From M0103 sp040386155 (GTDB lineage Bacteria > Bacteroidota > Bacteroidia > Flavobacteriales_D > Crocinitomicaceae): 64,000 bases of DNA. Shown in pieces: positions 42,508-52,700 of this stretch. The stretch lies in the NCBI GenBank assembly GCA_040386155.1, contig JAZKFZ010000003.1:248001-312000 (forward strand), read 5' to 3'. The notes beneath the pieces were generated by a model. The model made no database searches. It was not told where the DNA came from and saw nothing but the letters and a program-made list of their open reading frames with translations. The position numbers and the translations under genes were made by a program. Within the stretch, counting starts at the first letter, position 1; each line of letters opens with the position of its first letter.

Positions 42508-42515
42508 CAAATGTA
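42508..42515 (-). promoter_or_regulatory. -7 promoter element of pyrE
   Basis: TACATTTG on the reverse strand, seven bases before the pyrE ATG at 42500; the nearest TTG is 24 bases further up, slightly beyond normal. The transcript would have almost no leader. Confidence 0.5.
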
Positions 42516-42665
42516 GTAAGATTTGTTTGAATAAATTGACAATTGTCGCAAGGTATTTATCCATAATTCTTCAATAGTTGTTAATAGTTTTACCTGTTTA
42601 GTAAATTGGCCTTCGATGCTGATTTATTTTATAATTGCTACCTTAGTGCAACTAAATTATACAAC

Positions 42666-43244
42666 ATGCATATGCGGTTTCTTTTTTTGATCAGTTTATT
42701 TGCTTTGACGCTGGCATCATGCTCTCAGGGAATTTCCGAAGAAGAAAAAGTGGACATCTATCAAATTCAAACTGCAGGAACTTTATCTACAACAGAATAC
42801 GTCTTTGGGAAAATTGTACAACTTGATGATAAAGTCTGGTACAAATTTGGAGATCGAAAAATACTCATTAGCGTAAAAGCAAAAGTAAAGGCAGGAATAG
42901 ACCTCTCGAAGATTTCGTCTGATGATATTGAAGTGGAAGGAAATAAAATCACTGTTCATTTACCATTCCCAGAAATTGTGTCATTTGATATGGATCCAAA
43001 TTTTATTCGTACAAAAATGGAGGATGTCAGCGGACTGCGAGAGGGTTTTACGCAGGAAGAAAAGCTTAAAATTCTTCAACTAGGAGAACAAAGTATCAGA
43101 AAAGAGATGATGTCGAGCCAAATTTTGCACGATGCAAAGAAGAATGCATCCGTATTTGTGCGAAATTTTTATCATGATTTAGGATTTAATAGTGTAGAAA
43201 TTAAATTTAACGACAACGAAGATGTTATTCAGAAAAAGCTATGA
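42666..43244 (+). CDS. DUF4230 lipoprotein
   Basis: A 192-residue protein with a lipoprotein signal (MHMRFLFLISLFALTLASC). The body matches DUF4230: STTEYVFGKIVQLDDKVWYK, GDRKILISVKAKVKAGIDL, then ITVHLPFPEIVSFDMDP. The ATG at 42666 is chosen because it begins the signal peptide directly; 42672 is possible. It overlaps by 23 bp a second DUF4230-type gene, so the two are a translationally linked pair. Function unknown. Confidence 0.8.
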   Translation: MHMRFLFLISLFALTLASCSQGISEEEKVDIYQIQTAGTLSTTEYVFGKIVQLDDKVWYKFGDRKILISVKAKVKAGIDLSKISSDDIEVEGNKITVHLPFPEIVSFDMDPNFIRTKMEDVSGLREGFTQEEKLKILQLGEQSIRKEMMSSQILHDAKKNASVFVRNFYHDLGFNSVEIKFNDNEDVIQKKL

Positions 43245-43893
43245 GTCACTGTCCAAGTGGTCGACTTTAATCGTTGGCGTTGGAATTTTTGCATTATTAC
43301 TTGTTGCCATAATTTGGGGGGTGCGTTATTGTCGCAATTTTTCTGCAAGCAATGATTGGCAAATTGAAGACACAGCGCTAAAGTTAGAATCCATCAAGGA
43401 AATCACTGAATTATGTACAGTTAGTTTTCGCGATGAAGTGATTGCTGATACCATAGAAAAGTACAAAAGTATGGATGAGCAAATTAATGGTAATATCAAT
43501 AAATTGAAAAATTATTCTCAATGGAAAGATGCTGTTAAAGGATCGTATATAAAACGGAGATTGACAATGATCATTGGAGCTGAACTCCGTTTTGGCTTTG
43601 ATTTAAAAAATGGTATTTTCAAAATTGAAAAAGAGGGTGATAGTTCTATCTTAACGATTTCTAAACCTAAGATACTTGATGTGCTAATCACGCCCTCAAA
43701 GTCTTCTGTATTTCATGAAGATGGGGAGTGGAATGATGAAGCGAGAAGAAAATTGCAGCGAAAAGCAATCAAGGAAATAACTGCTTATTCAAAGCGATTG
43801 AAATTGGATGAAAAAGCAAAAAAACAATTGGAATCTTTGCTTTCAAAGATGATCAAGGCACCCAATAAGTTCTCAGTTAAATACGTTGATTAA
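43222..43893 (+). CDS. DUF4230-like membrane protein
   Basis: A 223-residue protein with one N-terminal membrane segment (about 14-34, STLIVGVGIFALLLVAIIWG). The rest resembles the preceding DUF4230 protein: LESIKEITELCTVSFRDEV, RRLTMIIGAELRFGFDL and ILTISKPKILDVLI. Start ATG at 43222 lies inside the end of the previous gene (23-bp overlap). The stop abuts the stop of the convergent thioesterase gene with no base between. An envelope role is inferred from the membrane anchor only. Confidence 0.78.
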   Translation: MLFRKSYESLSKWSTLIVGVGIFALLLVAIIWGVRYCRNFSASNDWQIEDTALKLESIKEITELCTVSFRDEVIADTIEKYKSMDEQINGNINKLKNYSQWKDAVKGSYIKRRLTMIIGAELRFGFDLKNGIFKIEKEGDSSILTISKPKILDVLITPSKSSVFHEDGEWNDEARRKLQRKAIKEITAYSKRLKLDEKAKKQLESLLSKMIKAPNKFSVKYVD

Positions 43894-44313
43894 CTACAAC
43901 TTATCGAACGCCGTTAAAGAAGATCGCACCCAGGAAGGAATTTCAATCGTGCTTTTCGTTTTCGTATCAAACATAATTTGTGTTGTTGTACCGGAAGAAT
44001 GAATAACCATTTCATCTCCCTTTTTGGATGTAATCAAATACTCAAGTACAAAGCTTTTGGTTCCCATTTTTTGCGTACGAACATGCACACGGGGGTCTTC
44101 TGACGTCAATAATAATTCCTTTTGGAAATCCGCATTTACATTACCAATAAGAAACATGTCTTTTTTCCAATCCCACTGCTCACAGGCTTTGAGCATAAAA
44201 TAGCCGCGCGCAATCTCGAAATAGGTGATGAAAATTGCGTTGTTTACGTGACCCAAAGCATCCAAATCGTTCCAACGAATTTGAATGGGCATACTGAATT
44301 TAAATGATTCCAT
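43894..44313 (-). CDS. acyl-CoA thioesterase, 4HBT/YbgC-like
   Basis: A 139-residue hotdog-fold protein. The N-terminal block IQIRWNDLDALGHVNNAIF, with the catalytic Asp, is typical of 4-hydroxybenzoyl-CoA/acyl-CoA thioesterases, followed by ITYFEIARGYFM. It probably hydrolyses acyl-CoA thioesters; chain preference is unknown. It is five bases after the zinc peptidase gene on the same strand. Confidence 0.88.
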   Translation of the reverse strand: MESFKFSMPIQIRWNDLDALGHVNNAIFITYFEIARGYFMLKACEQWDWKKDMFLIGNVNADFQKELLLTSEDPRVHVRTQKMGTKSFVLEYLITSKKGDEMVIHSSGTTTQIMFDTKTKSTIEIPSWVRSSLTAFDKL

Positions 44314-44318
44314 ATTGA

Positions 44319-45188
44319 TTACATTTCTTCTTCGAAGGTAGTTCCTTTTTTAATATCTCCTGAGCTAAAGCCTCTTTTAAACCATTTCATGCGTTGTGCG
44401 GCAGTTCCATGGGTAAAAGCATCGGGCATAACCTCCATACCAGCTCTTTTTTGAAGCATGTCGTCACCTATGGCGTTTGCTGTGCTCAAAGCTTCCTCAA
44501 TATCTCCTTCTTCAATAACGTTTTTGTTTTTTTGAATACGATTAGCCCATAATCCAGCATAAAAGTCGGCTTGCAATTCAAGCGCAACAGATAATTTATT
44601 CGATTTCTTTTCTGAACTATTTTGTTGCAATTCATGCACTTTTGTTGATGTGCCAAGTAAATTTTGAACGTGATGTCCAACTTCATGCGCCAATACATAC
44701 GCACTTGCAAAGTCACCTTTTTTAGCACCATATTTTGCCGTCAATTCTTCAAAGAAACTTAAATCAATGTAAATTTTTTGATCAGCAGGGCAGTAGAAAG
44801 GTCCAATGTTCGATTGAGCATCTCCGCAACCAGAAGTTGTTGCACCACGGAATAATACCAAGGTCGGTTCAATGTATGTTTCACCCATTTCAGAAAAAAC
44901 CTCTTTCCAAACGTCTTCGTTATCGGCCATGCACACTTTGATGAAACTAGCAATCTCGTCATCGCCTTGTTCGTCAGCTACTGCTTGACCAGACGAAGAG
45001 CTTTGTGTAGCTTGTTTTAAAATGTCGCCAACAAGTTTACCTGAATCACCTTCTCCGCCACTCAGGAAAAAAGTTGCAATCAAAATAATAATTCCTACTA
45101 TTCCTCCTCCAACACCTGCCTTACCAACGCCAGACATTTTTCTTCTGTCATCAACATTGCTACTTTCTCTTCTTCCCTGCCATTTCAT
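44319..45188 (-). CDS. putative neutral zinc metallopeptidase (YpfJ family)
   Basis: A 289-residue membrane-anchored protein of the Zn_peptidase (YpfJ) family. The N-terminus (MKWQGRRESSNVDDRR), one membrane segment (about 27-45), the ALVLFRGATTSGCGDAQSNIGPFYCP-type region and the zinc motif LAHEVGHHVQ are all characteristic. The active site would face the periplasm. Substrates are unknown. Confidence 0.92.
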   Translation of the reverse strand: MKWQGRRESSNVDDRRKMSGVGKAGVGGGIVGIIILIATFFLSGGEGDSGKLVGDILKQATQSSSSGQAVADEQGDDEIASFIKVCMADNEDVWKEVFSEMGETYIEPTLVLFRGATTSGCGDAQSNIGPFYCPADQKIYIDLSFFEELTAKYGAKKGDFASAYVLAHEVGHHVQNLLGTSTKVHELQQNSSEKKSNKLSVALELQADFYAGLWANRIQKNKNVIEEGDIEEALSTANAIGDDMLQKRAGMEVMPDAFTHGTAAQRMKWFKRGFSSGDIKKGTTFEEEM

Positions 45189-45251
45189 AGTTGTGTGTAT
45201 TTGAAATCCGAATTTACAGTTTATCTAAATATAGTTTCGGTATGAGATAAA

Positions 45252-46172
45252 TTATTTTTGAATTTTAATGCCAATTACATTGGGTAATTTCCAAAAATCA
45301 GGATTTGAATCTGTGGGGTACGTGTCAGAGACATAGCTTCCAATTCGTTCAATGCAATGGTCTTTGAAGTCTACGTATAAACTTGTTTCAGGGCCACCTT
45401 CTAAGTAAATGGCATTTCTCAGATCCTCTTTGAAACCTTTCATAAATTCAATCATCTTATTGTGGGAGTAAGGGGATCGTGAAAAAATAAGCCAGATCTT
45501 ACCATATTCATCTTTGGCAGCCACCAGCATACTGCAGGATTGCTGTTTTTTACCCCATTCCATAGCTTCACCATTGCAATCAATCATACGCATTCCTTGT
45601 GCATAGCAACGATACTTTGTTTTTACTGTTTTCCATTGATCACAAGTTAAATCATAGATTTCGAATTTTGAATCTGAACTGTCTTTTGGATTGAAAGCAA
45701 TCATGGAATTGTAATCCGGCGTGAATTTCGGATTATTGTGGTGTTTACCATTTTTCATGTAGCCGCGGTGAATAAGACCATTCTCCATATCGTACATTCC
45801 TGCATTGATCACAATGTTTAAGTCGAACGAATCTGCCCATTCTGCTGCTGTTAGTCGTGTTCTATTGTATCGAGTAGCATTAAAAAGCTGGAAATCGAGT
45901 ACTTCAGGATCTAAACGCAAAACGCAGAGACGAGAATTACCAATAGATGATTTCTCTGGAGCAATCATCTCCATGTATTCAACACCTTTTCCTAGCACTG
46001 TCCACTTTGGATAAGGATTGACATCTACAATTTTGATCGATTTTTTATTTTTTCTTGAATCCTTCACTTGAGTGCATGAAACAAGGCAAATGCAAAGAAG
46101 GAGTGAGGAAAATGAATATTTCAACAGTGTGGAAATGCTTGTTCTTGGTATGTTTGGCGTATTTATTTTCAT
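45252..46172 (-). CDS. phosphodiester glycosidase family (NAGPA/DUF2233) lipoprotein
   Basis: A 306-residue protein with a lipoprotein signal (SSLLLCICLVSC, Cys about 33). The catalytic domain has INAGMYDMENGLIHRGYM and NAIYLEGGPETSLYV, the blocks of the NAGPA/DUF2233 family, whose members remove N-acetylglucosamine from phosphodiesters or act on exopolysaccharides. Start ATG at 46172 is preferred; an in-frame TTG 15 bases earlier adds only five residues. The gene is divergent from fabI. The substrate is unknown. Confidence 0.85.
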   Translation of the reverse strand: MKINTPNIPRTSISTLLKYSFSSLLLCICLVSCTQVKDSRKNKKSIKIVDVNPYPKWTVLGKGVEYMEMIAPEKSSIGNSRLCVLRLDPEVLDFQLFNATRYNRTRLTAAEWADSFDLNIVINAGMYDMENGLIHRGYMKNGKHHNNPKFTPDYNSMIAFNPKDSSDSKFEIYDLTCDQWKTVKTKYRCYAQGMRMIDCNGEAMEWGKKQQSCSMLVAAKDEYGKIWLIFSRSPYSHNKMIEFMKGFKEDLRNAIYLEGGPETSLYVDFKDHCIERIGSYVSDTYPTDSNPDFWKLPNVIGIKIQK

Positions 46173-46257
46173 CGATTTACAATCCAAAAATACCGTAAAT
46201 ATTGGAATAATTAGAAATCAAAAGGCAGTAAAAATCAACCACAAGTAAAATAAGTAG

Positions 46258-46265
46258 TATCTTTG
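46258..46265 (+). promoter_or_regulatory. -7 promoter element of fabI
   Basis: TATCTTTG, exact consensus, 16 bases before ATG at 46282. No TTG at the normal distance. Confidence 0.4.
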
Positions 46266-46281
46266 ACGAAATTTCATTGAT

Positions 46282-47097
46282 ATGTCAAACAACTTATTAA
46301 AAGGTAAAAGAGGAATTATTTTCGGGGCTTTAAATAGTCAATCAATCGCGTGGCATGTAGCAGAAAAAGCGCATGAACAAGGTGCTCAATTTGTGTTAAC
46401 GAATGCCCCAATTGCAATGAGAATGGGCGAAATTGATGCACTTTCTAAAAAGACTGGCGCAAAAGTGATTGCAGCTGATGCAACGAGCATGGAAGATCTT
46501 GAAAAGTTGATTACTGAAGCACAAGAAATTTTAGGTGGAAAACTTGATTTCATTTTACATTCCATAGGAATGAGCGTAAACGTTCGCAAAGGAAATCACT
46601 ATACTAACGAAAATTACGATTACACAATGAAAGGGCTTGATGTTTCAGCACTTTCATTTCATAGAGTGATGCAGACAGCGATGAAGTTGGATGCAATGAA
46701 TGATTGGGGTTCAATTGTGGCACTTACCTACATTGCAGCACAACGTGTATTCCCTGATTATAACGATATGGCAGACAATAAAGCCTATTTAGAATCAGTT
46801 GCTCGTAGCTTCGGATACCATTATGGAATCGAGAAAAAAGTGCGTGTTAACACGATTTCTCAATCGCCTACAATGACGACTGCAGGTAGTGGTGTGAAAG
46901 GATTTACTGAATTCATTAATTTCTCTGAAATGATGTCGCCGCTTGGCAACGCGAATGCAGATGCTTGCGCAGACTATTGTATTTCATTGTTTTCTGATCT
47001 TACACGCTATGTAACTATGCAGAACTTATTTCACGACGGAGGTTTCTCTAATACTGGAGTAACGCAGCAAGTGATTGAGCGTTTCGGAGAGAAATAA
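46282..47097 (+). CDS. fabI: enoyl-[acyl-carrier-protein] reductase FabI
   Basis: A 271-residue NADH-dependent reductase that completes each cycle of fatty acid elongation. The family opening GKRGIIFGALNSQSIAW and the catalytic set Tyr150, Tyr160 and Lys167 (Y-x6-K, in FPDYNDMADNKAYL) match the E. coli spacing exactly. Also visible are LHSIGMS and the C-terminal VTMQNLFHDGGFS. This enzyme is the target of triclosan in other bacteria. Confidence 0.96.
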   Translation: MSNNLLKGKRGIIFGALNSQSIAWHVAEKAHEQGAQFVLTNAPIAMRMGEIDALSKKTGAKVIAADATSMEDLEKLITEAQEILGGKLDFILHSIGMSVNVRKGNHYTNENYDYTMKGLDVSALSFHRVMQTAMKLDAMNDWGSIVALTYIAAQRVFPDYNDMADNKAYLESVARSFGYHYGIEKKVRVNTISQSPTMTTAGSGVKGFTEFINFSEMMSPLGNANADACADYCISLFSDLTRYVTMQNLFHDGGFSNTGVTQQVIERFGEK

Positions 47098-47157
47098 TTT
47101 TTTAAGATAAGAAATAGATTTTTTTTACGTTTGGAATTGTATCTAAACAAACAAACT

Positions 47158-47769
47158 ATGCGACTATTTTTTGGATTTCTTCTGTGTACTCAATTTGCTT
47201 GCGCTCAAGAATTGAATATAAAAGGAAATCAAGGTGGGATGTTTAGCCTTGGTGTTCGTACAACAATTAGCACGTTTAATCACGGCGATTTCAACAACAA
47301 CGGTATGGGAGTCGGGGGACAATTTCGTCTTCAATTTGCTGACCGTGTTAATTCCGATTGGTTTTTCGACTACATAAGGGGTAATGTGGGCGATTTTGCG
47401 AGCAGAACTGATTATCATATCGGTTGGAGTGTCTTGTTCTATTATTTGAAGAATCCAGCGTTACGTATTCGACCTTATATATTGGCTGGCCATTGCTTCG
47501 ATTATACGAATATTGTGGACAATAGCAATGCCGCAAATTTTGCGGAAAGATGGAGTTCAGCTGTTCAAGCAGGAACAGGCGTGCATTTCAACTTGAGTCA
47601 ACGATTAGACCTATCTGTTGTTGGTCAATACATGATTCACCTTGGAAATCATTTGGAAGCGCACAAAATGGGAAATAGTGTGAGTTTTCATGAACATGGT
47701 GGAGGTAGTTTGGAAGGACATCTATTATTTCATGTGGGGATCAATTATAAAATTGGCGACTTATGGTAA
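47158..47769 (+). CDS. putative outer-membrane beta-barrel protein, 203 residues
   Basis: A 203-residue secreted protein with a signal peptide (MRLFFGFLLCTQFACAQ). The body alternates strands: GGMFSLGVRTTI, GVGGQFRLQFADRV, IGWSVLFYYLKNP, IRPYILAGHCFDY, SSAVQAGTGVHFN and the last strand LFHVGINYKIGDLW ending in Trp, as in small outer-membrane barrels. A His-rich loop (SFHEHGGGSLEGH) is near the C-terminus. ATG at 47158 is chosen over an in-frame TTG at 47131. The end overlaps the next barrel gene by seven bases. Confidence 0.72.
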   Translation: MRLFFGFLLCTQFACAQELNIKGNQGGMFSLGVRTTISTFNHGDFNNNGMGVGGQFRLQFADRVNSDWFFDYIRGNVGDFASRTDYHIGWSVLFYYLKNPALRIRPYILAGHCFDYTNIVDNSNAANFAERWSSAVQAGTGVHFNLSQRLDLSVVGQYMIHLGNHLEAHKMGNSVSFHEHGGGSLEGHLLFHVGINYKIGDLW

Positions 47770-48356
47770 GAATTTCATTCTTTGGTGTTGCGTTATTTTT
47801 ACTATTTACAGTAAGTGCGCAAGAAGAAGTTTATATCCGTCCAGGAACGTTAAAAGCTTCATTGACGATTTCTCCTGCAAAAATGTTGAACCGAAATGCA
47901 AACAATATTTATTTGAATGGCTTCATCGCTTATCAATTGGATAAAAATGTGAGTTTAAGAGGTGAGTCGTTTGTGTTTATTCCAAATGCAGCTAAAGTGG
48001 GTAGTTGGGATGTTTACAAACAACAAATAAAGATTAATGCAGGTGCGTTTTACCATCGTGGAATCAAAAATTGGGACAACTACCTTGGATTTCAGCCGGG
48101 TATTCAATTATTTCAAACGTCTACCGATACAAAATATCACGTAGCACCAAATTTTGCGCTAAAAATTGGGACTTGCTACTATGTTTGGAAGTACTTTCAT
48201 TTTTTTGCTGATTTAACGTATATGAAAGCATCTATCAACGGTATAGGTGGAGTGAGTATGCAAAAAGCAGATGAGCTTATTTTCTCTGCTGGATTGGGAT
48301 TTCAGATCAACACGCAAAAGAAAGAAATAGTGCGCACGGGGCATGCTGATTTTTAG
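47763..48356 (+). CDS. second putative outer-membrane beta-barrel protein, 197 residues
   Basis: A 197-residue secreted protein with a signal peptide (MVRISFFGVALFLLFTVSAQ). Strand-like segments include LKASLTISPAKM, IYLNGFIAYQLDKNVSLRGESFVFI, INAGAFYHRG and FSAGLGFQINT. It overlaps the preceding barrel gene by seven bases, so the two are co-translated and probably act together in the outer membrane. No known family is recognised. Confidence 0.7.
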   Translation: MVRISFFGVALFLLFTVSAQEEVYIRPGTLKASLTISPAKMLNRNANNIYLNGFIAYQLDKNVSLRGESFVFIPNAAKVGSWDVYKQQIKINAGAFYHRGIKNWDNYLGFQPGIQLFQTSTDTKYHVAPNFALKIGTCYYVWKYFHFFADLTYMKASINGIGGVSMQKADELIFSAGLGFQINTQKKEIVRTGHADF

Positions 48357-48409
48357 CTTTAGTTCACTTGATGAAGGAGGAAATTGAGAATTACATGATT
48401 TTTTTTTGC

Positions 48410-48460
48410 GTAGGAAATATTTAAAACACTACAACTTTAAAATTTCAAAACTTTCCTATG
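48410..48460. repeat. hairpin repeat, copy 1
   Basis: GTAGGAAATATTTAAAAC at the left, then the arm TTTCCTA at 48452-48458, forming a 7-bp hairpin with TAGGAAA. Compared with copy 2 (57008-57041) it carries an extra 17 nt, which look like a local duplication of the AACTTT part. It lies in the 186-bp gap before the PI-PLC-like gene. Confidence 0.55.
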
Positions 48461-48542
48461 TTTGGTAAGCAGATTATTGACTTTTTTTCCACTCTCAAAA
48501 TTATTTCCTAACTTCAAAAAGTCATTTCAATCTACTTGCACC

Positions 48543-49643
48543 ATGCACTACAAATTGCTGCTTTCAATACTATTCTTGCTAACGAATTTTTTGCTTGAAG
48601 CTCAATATCACGATTCTATCAGATTAAATGATATTCGAATTCTTGCTTCGCACAATAGCTATAAGAAAAAGCCAAATCCTAAACTTATAAAATTCCTTCA
48701 GAAATACAAGAAGAAATTAGGGGAGGAAAATAATCCTGAGCGAATCGATTATGGACACTTATCATTTGATGAACAATTAAATAATTATTCAATTAGAGGA
48801 TTTGAACTAGATGTTTATTACGATCCAAAAGGAAAGCTATATCAAAAACGAAAGATCTACAAATTTGTGAAAGGATTGAAACCAAACGCTAAAGTTCCGT
48901 CCTTAAATGAACCTGGGTTTAAAATGCTGCATATCGCGGACATTGATTTTGAAACACATTATTATACATTTATTGAAGGATTAAAAGTGATTAAGAAATG
49001 GAGTGATGAGCATCCGAAGCACACCCCACTGTTTATTAATATCGAACCAAAGGACAGAAATCCAGGAGATTATTCGAAGTTTTTGAATTTTCTGGGTTTT
49101 AAAAAAGCATTGCACTTTGATTCACTGGCATGGAATGCTTTTGAAGATGAAATTCTTTCCGTCATTCCACGAGAGAAAATTGTTTCACCAAATGATTTAC
49201 AATCTACTTATTCATCTATTAAAGATCGTTTAAAAAATGAGGGTTGGCCAAGTTTAAATGAATGTCTAGGAAAAGTATTTTTTATTATCGATGGAAATTT
49301 TGATCATTTCTATCAAAAAGTTGTGCCCAATGGAGTAATGTTTAATTACGATCACACGCCAAATGAATCATCGGCTTTTTTGAAACGAAACAACCCGTTT
49401 GAAAATCCTGAAGAAATTCAACAGCAAACAGAACTATATATCGTTAGAACACGATCAGACGTGGAAACAATTGAAGCCAGAAAGAACGATTATTCAATGT
49501 ACGAAGCCGCTCTAAAATCGCAAGCACAAATTATTTCTACAGATTTTTATGCCAAGGACCCCGCATTTGGAGATTTTCAAATAGTACTTAATATATCAAC
49601 TAGCAAAAACTTAAAATGGGATTTCATATTGCGGAATCTTTGA
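48543..49643 (+). CDS. secreted PI-PLC-like phosphodiesterase (calcium-dependent type)
   Basis: A 366-residue protein with a signal peptide (MHYKLLLSILFLLTNFLLEAQ). It resembles the calcium-dependent phosphatidylinositol-specific phospholipase C family: NDIRILASHNSYKKKP at the N-terminus with the catalytic His, then FDEQLNNYSIRGFELDVYYD and HTPLFINIEPKD. Late blocks NGVMFNYDHTP and AQIISTDFYAKDP complete the TIM-barrel. It would cleave phospholipid or inositol phosphate headgroups outside the cytoplasm. ATG at 48543 is preferred; an earlier TTG would add a poor leader overlapping the hairpin repeat. Confidence 0.82.
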   Translation: MHYKLLLSILFLLTNFLLEAQYHDSIRLNDIRILASHNSYKKKPNPKLIKFLQKYKKKLGEENNPERIDYGHLSFDEQLNNYSIRGFELDVYYDPKGKLYQKRKIYKFVKGLKPNAKVPSLNEPGFKMLHIADIDFETHYYTFIEGLKVIKKWSDEHPKHTPLFINIEPKDRNPGDYSKFLNFLGFKKALHFDSLAWNAFEDEILSVIPREKIVSPNDLQSTYSSIKDRLKNEGWPSLNECLGKVFFIIDGNFDHFYQKVVPNGVMFNYDHTPNESSAFLKRNNPFENPEEIQQQTELYIVRTRSDVETIEARKNDYSMYEAALKSQAQIISTDFYAKDPAFGDFQIVLNISTSKNLKWDFILRNL

Positions 49644-49759
49644 ATTTAATATTCAATTAATTTAATTAACCTTGAGCTAATAGAAATTAACCAAAAGCAT
49701 AAATTTAGATCAATTTTAAAGTAATAGCATTAATAGACTTTTGTGAAAATAAAATTCTT

Positions 49760-52700
49760 ATGATGAAAATTACTATTTGTTTGGGGCTACTTATTTGCTC
49801 TTTCACCTCCTTTGCCCAAGTCATTACGAAGTGGGATTTCAACTCTGTTCCCTCTGATGGCTCAACATCAACAGGTTCTTTCCTTCCCTCTTCTGGAACT
49901 GGAACATTAACATTGATTGGTGGTACTACAAGTACCTTTGCAGCTGGTAATTCAGCAGACCCAAATAGTGCAGACAACTCAGGATTGAATACCACTACTT
50001 ACCCGGCTTCAGCTACAAATTCTGAAACAGCAGGTATTCAGTTCAATGTTCCTACAACAAGCTTCAGCAATATTGTGGTTGAGTTCATGCAACGTTTATC
50101 TAATACGGCAAATAATACTTATGTACTTCAATATACATTAGACAATACAGCAGGTGTTGTGGTTTGGGCAACGGCACAAACGTTTACTTTTGTACCCCAA
50201 GCAACAGGAACTGGAGACACTTGGTATACTAGATCTGTTGACCTGTCTGCAATTTCTGGCTTAGATAATAATCCAAATGCTGGTTTCCGATTAGTATCAG
50301 CGTTTGACCCTGTTTCAGGGAACTATCTTGCTGCACGCTCAACAAGCTCGTATTCTTCAGGTGGAACTGTTCGGTTTGATTTGATTACCATTCGCGAAAA
50401 GCAAGCTAGTGTTTCAATCGCTTCTGCAAATAATTCACAAATTGTAGCAGAAAACGCTGGAACGATTAACATTCCAATTACAACCGCTGATGCAAATACA
50501 GGTGCAGTTGAGTTGCAAGTGCAATTGGTGGGGTATTCAAGTGCCACACAAGGTGCGGATTTTGATTGGACGAATACACAAAATAGTACAATTCCAGCGG
50601 GCTTTAATGGCGTAACTAACTTTCAAATAAACATCAATGATGATGTAGTTGCTGAGAGAACAGAAACTATTATTGTAAAAGTAACTCCCATAGCAAATGC
50701 TCTTGTTAATGCAACTAACTATTACCAAATTATTTATGTGAAGGACAATGATTATGTAGCTCCTACTGCTACGAATGAATTAAATTTATCATTGTTGTCT
50801 AGTTTTAGTAATGGTGTTCCAGGATCTACATCCGCAGAAATTGTTGCATATGATTCATCAAATTATCGATTGTTTATTGCGAATAGCATTGATTCAAAAT
50901 TAGACATTGTTGATTTTGCAAATCCTAGTGCACCAGTCTTATTGAATAGCATCGATATTTCTAGTTATGGAGCAATCAATTCTGTAGCTGTTCACGATGG
51001 AGTAGTAGCAATGGCAATTCAAAACACCAATGCGCAATTGAACGGATTTATTGTTTTCCTGGATGAAAATGGTGCTTTTATTAATCAAGTTGATGCAGGA
51101 GCGATGCCTGATATGATTACTTTCAACAAAGATTTTACGAAAGTTATTACTGCAAATGAAGGAGAGCCAAGTTTAGATTACTCAGTAGATCCTGAAGGTT
51201 CAATAACAATTGTTGACTTAACTCCTGGTTATGCAGCTTTAACAAATGGGAATACTACAACTATTTCCTTAACCAGTTTTAATGGTCAGGCAGCGGCATT
51301 ACTTGCACAAGGTGTGCGAATTTTTTCAACTAGTGCTTCAGTAGCTCAAGATTTAGAACCAGAATATGTAGCAATTTCAGATGATAACACTAAATTGTAT
51401 GTCACTTTACAAGAGAATAATGCAATGTTGGTTATTGACTTAACAAACAATACCATTTTGAATTTATATGCTTTAGGAACAAAAGACTATTCATCTAACA
51501 ATGATGGAATGGATATGAGCGATCAAAATGGACAAATTTTAATTACTTCTATTCCTGTAAAAGGAATGTACATGCCAGATGCCATTTCTTATTCTCAAAT
51601 CGGAGGACAAGGCTATGTTTTTACTGCAAACGAAGGAGATTCACGTGAATTTGGAACTGTTATTGACGCAAAAAGAATTTCAGCAACAGTTTTAGACCCC
51701 ACAGCTTTTCCCGATCAAGTCATCCTGAAAAATAATAAATACCTAGGACGATTGAATGCACTTCAGTATTCAGGTGATACTGATGGCGATGGTGATTTTG
51801 ACCAAATTCATGTGTTAGGTGGTCGTTCTTTCTCTGTTTGGAATGCTTCAACAGGTACTTTGGTTTTTGATTCAAAAGATTTGATTGAGCAAGTGCTTGC
51901 GACAGATCCAGTTTACAGTCAAATTTTCAATGCGTCTAACACAACGGGTACTCCTTCATTGAAAAATAGAAGTGATGACAAAGGACCTGAGCCTGAAGGA
52001 ATTGTAACAACAACAATCAATGGAAGGCACTATCTATTTGTTAGTTTAGAAAGAATTGGTGGTGTGATGGCATTCAATATTGAAAATCCATCCAACCCAA
52101 TTTATGTTGGGTATAAAAACAACCGTTCATTAACGGGTGCAGCAACAGACGATTTAGGATCTGAAGGAATTATTCATATTTCTGCTGATGAATCGCCAAA
52201 TGGGGAAGAATTAATTCTATTAGCGAATGAAGTTTCCTCCACAATTTCGGTCTATCAAATTAACACATGTGCCGAAGTTGCAATGGCTGAAGTGGTAGCA
52301 ACTCAAACTGAAATTTGTGCAGGTGATGACACTCAATTATCGATTGCAGGCGCAGCAACGACTACAGTTCAATGGTTTAATTCTTCATCAGAACTTATTG
52401 GAGAAAATGGAAATACGCTTACTGTTGGTGTGGCAGGAAGTTACAAAGTTTTTGTAGAAAGCTCTTTGTACAATTGTGTTGATACCTCAAACGTAATTGA
52501 TATTACAGTAAATACCCTACCAACTGTTGATGCAGGTATTGATTTCTCACTTTGTGCAGGTGAAGAAGCAACGTTACAAGGTAGCGGAGCGATTTCCTAT
52601 TCTTGGGATAATAGTATAACAAACGGAACTACTTTTACACCTACCACAACTTTGATTTATGCGGTAACAGGAACGGATGCAAATGGTTGTGAAAATACAG

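Noticed and set aside
42501..42551. Upstream extension of pyrE
   Set aside because: It contains the TACATTTG promoter box, and the extra residues are not like a PyrE N-terminus.
48462..48542. TTG start for the PI-PLC-like gene
   Set aside because: It would put 27 residues before an intact signal peptide and begins at the end of the hairpin repeat.
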